Shown here: in pieces, positions 6,850 through 8,619 of the stretch | How positions within the stretch are numbered: position 1 is the stretch's first letter | Layout of the letters: every line of letters starts with the position of its first letter | Assembly: GCA_910577825.1 (NCBI GenBank) | Contig: CAJTOK010000068.1 | Coordinates: 1 to 8,619, forward strand | Length of the DNA: 8,619 nucleotides | Direction: 5' to 3' | DNA from: an uncultured Lachnospiraceae bacterium | GTDB lineage: Bacteria > Bacillota > Clostridia > Lachnospirales > Lachnospiraceae | Position numbers and translations under genes: made by a program | Notes under the pieces: generated by a model | The model's input: only the letters and a program-made list of their open reading frames with translations | Database searches by the model: none | What the model was told of the DNA's origin: nothing

Positions 6850-7011
6850 AAATATAGGGTTCTTGTAAAGGAATATCCAAATCCTATATTTATTTTCCCT
6901 TAATGGATTATCAAGTGTGGATGAAAAGCTTGTCAAGGGCTTGCTGCGAAGCAGTTCCGTAGGAACCCTTGATAAACTGCACATCCGCACTTATTCTTTT
7001 AAAAGGGAAAA
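6850..7011 (-). other. Multibranched structured region in the IS3 3' segment
   Basis: Between orfB and the element end, five nested or adjacent helices can be drawn: TTTTCCCTT (6893-6901) with AAGGGAAAA (7003-7011); AAGTGTGGATG (6913-6923) with CATCCGCACTT (6982-6992, one wobble or mismatch); TCAAGGG (6933-6939) with CCCTTGA (6966-6972). Inside these are two small hairpins, CTGC-GAA-GCAG (6944-6954) and TTCC-GTA-GGAA (6955-6965). Beside them, AAATATAGG (6850-6858) pairs with CCTATATTT (6883-6891). On the minus strand the fold starts 5 bases after the orfB stop and would be the 3' end of the transposase mRNA or a separate RNA. Plain terminators are far simpler. Function unknown. Confidence 0.6.
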
Positions 7012-7016
7012 AAGTA

Positions 7017-7844
7017 TTACTTTACATAATAAACTTCTTCTGGTGTATGATACTTTAAACTTTGATGCAGTCTTTCTTTGTTATAGTAGTTAAGATACTG
7101 ATTAATTCCAATGCGAGCATCTTTAGGACTATTGTATTCTTGTGGATAAACATTCTCATATTTTAAACTACGCCATAACCTTTCTATAAAAATATTGTCA
7201 TAAGCTCTTCCTCTATGATCCATACTGATTTTACAACCAGCATCCAGAAATATCTGTGTGTATTTAGGACTGGTGAAATGGCTTCCCTGGTCACTGTTCA
7301 TAATCTCAGGAACTGCTTTCTTTAAAGCTCTTTTACTGGTTTCCAGTACAAATCCTATTTCTAGCGTATCATCTATCATCCAATCGATTACATAACGAGA
7401 ATACCAGTCAATGATAGCTACCAGATAAAGCCATGAAGTATGCACTGGAATGTATGTGATATCGATACTCCAGACCTGATTTGGATGATTAATGACAAGT
7501 TCCTTCAATAAATAAGGATATATAGGATTGTCTTTTGATGGCTTGCTTGTATTTTGGTGTGGATAAATAGCTTCTATCCCCATCTCACGCATATGACGTT
7601 GTATGGTTTTACGGTTTAAATGAATCCCATTATACCGTTTTAGCCATTTACAAATACGTCTTGAGCCAAATTCTGGATGTGCAGTATAAATCTTATCAAT
7701 ATGGCATTTGATTTCCAAATCCCTTTTGTTAAGTGGTACTGGTTTGTAATAGAGTGAAGTCCTGTTGATATTAAGTAATCCTGCCTGTTCTGAAATAGAC
7801 AGTTTAGGATGGTTCTTATCTATCATAGCCTGACGTTGTGACAC
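7017..7844 (-). CDS. IS3-family transposase OrfB (catalytic part)
   Basis: 275 residues from a GTG, more probably made as the C-terminal part of an OrfAB fusion. Residues 10-35 (KNHPKLSISEQAGLLNINRTSLYYKP) and the HTH_21 region 50-100 (HPEFGSRRICKWLKR; NRKTIQRHMREMGIEAIYP) are followed by an rve integrase core. Catalytic residues are D128 (VWSIDITYI), D185 (NSDQGSHFTS) and E221 (DNIFIERLWRSLKYE), with the family's C-terminal YNKERLHQSLKYHTPEEV. All three catalytic residues are present and there is no internal stop, so it looks active. The frame stays open upstream to the A-run, reading NLVCEFLVSQRQ, which aligns with the usual start of OrfB-like proteins (…VS-x-x-R/Q-x-A-x-I). The GTG has no ribosome site, supporting expression by fusion. 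Confidence 0.92.
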   Translation of the reverse strand: MSQRQAMIDKNHPKLSISEQAGLLNINRTSLYYKPVPLNKRDLEIKCHIDKIYTAHPEFGSRRICKWLKRYNGIHLNRKTIQRHMREMGIEAIYPHQNTSKPSKDNPIYPYLLKELVINHPNQVWSIDITYIPVHTSWLYLVAIIDWYSRYVIDWMIDDTLEIGFVLETSKRALKKAVPEIMNSDQGSHFTSPKYTQIFLDAGCKISMDHRGRAYDNIFIERLWRSLKYENVYPQEYNSPKDARIGINQYLNYYNKERLHQSLKYHTPEEVYYVK

Positions 7845-7851
7845 AAGAAAT

Positions 7852-8139
7852 TCACAGACCAGATTTTTTTTTCAACCACTCAACCTGAGTAGTAAGCTTT
7901 CCTATTTTTGCATAAAGTTCTTGCAGTATAGCTTCCTGTTCTTTTTGCTCCTTTCGTTTTTTTGCAGAATCATTTTCAAAAAGAAGAAATAGGTTTGTTT
8001 CTGCCTCACGTTTCCATCTGGAAAGCATATTCGGATGGATTTCATTAACAGATGCAATTTCGTTGATAGTTTTTTCTCCTCGGAATGTTTCAAGAACCAA
8101 GGCTGCTTTTTCTTGTGGTGTATGTGGTTTTCGTTTCAT
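7852..8139 (-). CDS. IS3-family transposase OrfA (DNA-binding part)
   Basis: A 95-residue protein with an HTH_Tnp_1-type helix-turn-helix at 11-45 (KAALVLETFRGEKTINEIAS, then HPNMLSRWKREA), which recognises the element ends. A charged coiled-coil (about 60-92) ends in the conserved LYAKIGKLTTQVEWLKKKSGL, used for oligomerisation. AAAGGAG lies 8 bases before the ATG. Alone, OrfA normally represses the element; fused to OrfB it forms the transposase. The KKK codons are the A9 run where the fusion would occur. Confidence 0.92.
   Translation of the reverse strand: MKRKPHTPQEKAALVLETFRGEKTINEIASVNEIHPNMLSRWKREAETNLFLLFENDSAKKRKEQKEQEAILQELYAKIGKLTTQVEWLKKKSGL
7864..7872 (-). promoter_or_regulatory. 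A9 slippage run joining orfA and orfB
   Basis: The minus strand has nine consecutive A bases coding KKK near the end of orfA (stop at 7852-7854). orfB lies in the +1 (equivalently -2) frame relative to orfA, counting from both start codons. Losing one A gives a direct in-frame fusion (WLKKNLVCEFLVSQRQ). The usual IS3 signal is a -1 shift on A6G, so here RNA-polymerase slippage on A9 is a more natural mechanism. Confidence 0.65.
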
Positions 8140-8165
8140 AGAGTTGTCTCCTTTCGATAAAAACT

Positions 8166-8194
8166 ATAGTAAGGAAAATCCAACTTAGAAACAA
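8166..8194 (-). promoter_or_regulatory. orfA promoter
   Basis: Minus-strand TTGTTT (8189-8194) and TACTAT (8166-8171) are separated by exactly 17 bases and lie about 27 bases before the orfA start. The -35 box is inside the terminal repeat, so OrfA bound to the end could block its own promoter. Confidence 0.5.
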
Positions 8195-8223
8195 GCATTT
8201 TTTTGTCTTAATTTATGGGTCCA
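8176..8223. repeat. IS3 terminal inverted repeat (orfA-side end)
   Basis: The reverse complement begins TGGACC, contains AAGACAAA and ends TAAGTTGGATTT, matching the 6802-6848 end with one length difference in the middle. Confidence 0.85.
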
Positions 8224-8469
8224 TTATATAATTTTAAAGTATATTGTAAAAAGAATTTCCAATTATAAGGCGATTTTTGTCATTTATGGTAAAAATATCA
8301 TGTAATAATTTTAAAGCTAAAATAGACCTATCTGTGTGCGTGAGAAAGGCATATAAGGAATAGGTTCTTAATAGATAGCTATATGGGTTTTGTTTTAGAA
8401 TTTGAATAGTAAGAAAAGGCATAAATATAAGAAGTTGTTGGTTGTGAAAAGAAACGAAGTTTCCTTTTA
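8224..8469. other. AT-rich non-coding DNA between the IS3 element and the origin repeats
   Basis: No credible gene is present; the only open frame over 60 codons (8234-8422, minus) has no ribosome site. A weak inverted pair ACCTAT/ATAGGT (about 8326-8365) could mark a small RNA or control site, but support is thin. Confidence 0.35.
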
Positions 8470-8503
8470 TAAAACCTTTTTAAAATCTTTTTTAAAACCT
8501 TTT
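8470..8503. repeat. Three 11-bp direct repeats in the origin region
   Basis: TAAAACCTTTT at 8470-8480 and 8493-8503, with TAAAATCTTTT (one change) at 8481-8491. They sit 40 bases before the iterons. Such AT-rich repeats in iteron plasmids are often the strand-opening segment. Confidence 0.6.
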
Positions 8504-8517
8504 AGGGGGCTGGAAAG

Positions 8518-8532
8518 CCTTATAGAATAAGG
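8518..8532. promoter_or_regulatory. Short hairpin between the AT-rich repeats and the iterons
   Basis: CCTTAT-AGA-ATAAGG, a perfect 6-bp stem with a 3-base loop, 10 bases ahead of the first iteron. It could be a Rep or host-factor site; too short to be sure. Confidence 0.3.
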
Positions 8533-8542
8533 GGTGTGGAGT

Positions 8543-8619
8543 TATTTGGTAGAAAGATTATTCATATTTGGTAGAAAGATTATTCATATTTGGTAGAAAG
8601 ATTATTCATATTTGGTAGA
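8543..8619. repeat. 22-bp tandem iterons of a theta-replication origin
   Basis: Three perfect head-to-tail copies (8543-8564, 8565-8586, 8587-8608) and the first 11 bases of a fourth, cut by the window edge. Each unit begins TATTTGGTAGAAAGATTA and ends TTCA. The 22-bp length and perfect identity are hallmarks of iterons bound by Rep_3/RepB-type initiators in Gram-positive theta plasmids. A replication gene is expected just beyond the right edge. Confidence 0.85.

Larger units (their letters stand above)
6802..8223 (-). mobile_element. Complete IS3-family (IS150-like) insertion sequence
   Basis: A 1422-bp element bounded by TGGACC (from 6802) and GGTCCA (to 8223), the TG...CA ends expected of the IS3 family. 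The terminal regions match as inverted copies over about 47 bases (see the repeats). It encodes orfA and orfB on the minus strand, both intact. No target duplication is visible: the bases outside are AGG on one side and TTA on the other. The 215 bases between orfB and the 6802 end are unusually long and highly structured. Confidence 0.88.

Noticed and set aside
8234..8422. Minus-strand frame of 62 codons between IS3 and the origin
   Set aside because: No ribosome site and no recognisable composition or motif.
8543..8619. CRISPR array
   Set aside because: The repeats are directly abutting 22-bp units without spacers, so they are iterons.

Overview
The window is AT-rich, low-GC DNA with strong Shine-Dalgarno sites (AGGAG, GAGGAG, AAAGGAG), which fits a member of the Bacillota. 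The mixture of genes suggests a gut anaerobe. I lean weakly towards the Selenomonadales/Negativicutes or Lachnospiraceae neighbourhood, but the sequence alone cannot settle this. The layout looks like part of a small mobilizable plasmid that has collected two insertion sequences. At the right edge, 22-bp tandem iterons mark a theta-type replication origin. In the middle sits a short mobilization cassette of a ribbon-helix-helix accessory protein followed by a small MOBP-type relaxase.

Left to right: (1) 59-1459, minus strand, a CDP-glycerol glycerophosphotransferase-family protein that would decorate a surface polymer. It has its own promoter and a strong leader hairpin. (2) 1741-about 3558, a block of visibly higher GC holding a broken MerR-type helix-turn-helix remnant and an intact IS1182-family transposase. 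(3) 3545-4549, an unrecognised helical protein that begins at the right edge of that block and may be the surviving C-terminal part of an interrupted gene. It is followed by a clear terminator. (4) About 4630-5540, AT-rich DNA without a convincing gene. (5) 5540-5700, dense inverted repeats, probably an oriT and/or operator region, leading into the mobilization genes at 5724-6547. (6) 6802-8223, a complete IS3-family element on the minus strand with recognisable ends, orfA and orfB, an A9 slippage run, and a long multibranched fold between orfB and the element end. (7) 8224-8619, AT-rich origin DNA with 11-bp direct repeats, a small hairpin and the iterons, which run off the window edge.

The mobilization genes would nick and lead the plasmid into a recipient using another element's transfer channel. 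The iterons would be bound by a Rep protein that is not in this window and presumably lies just beyond the right edge. The glycerophosphotransferase is the only recognisable cargo. No CRISPR array, rRNA, tRNA or known defence system was seen. The points most worth following are the multibranched structure in the IS3 element, its unusual frame relation across A9, the unknown W-L repeat protein, and the nested inverted repeats ahead of the relaxase.
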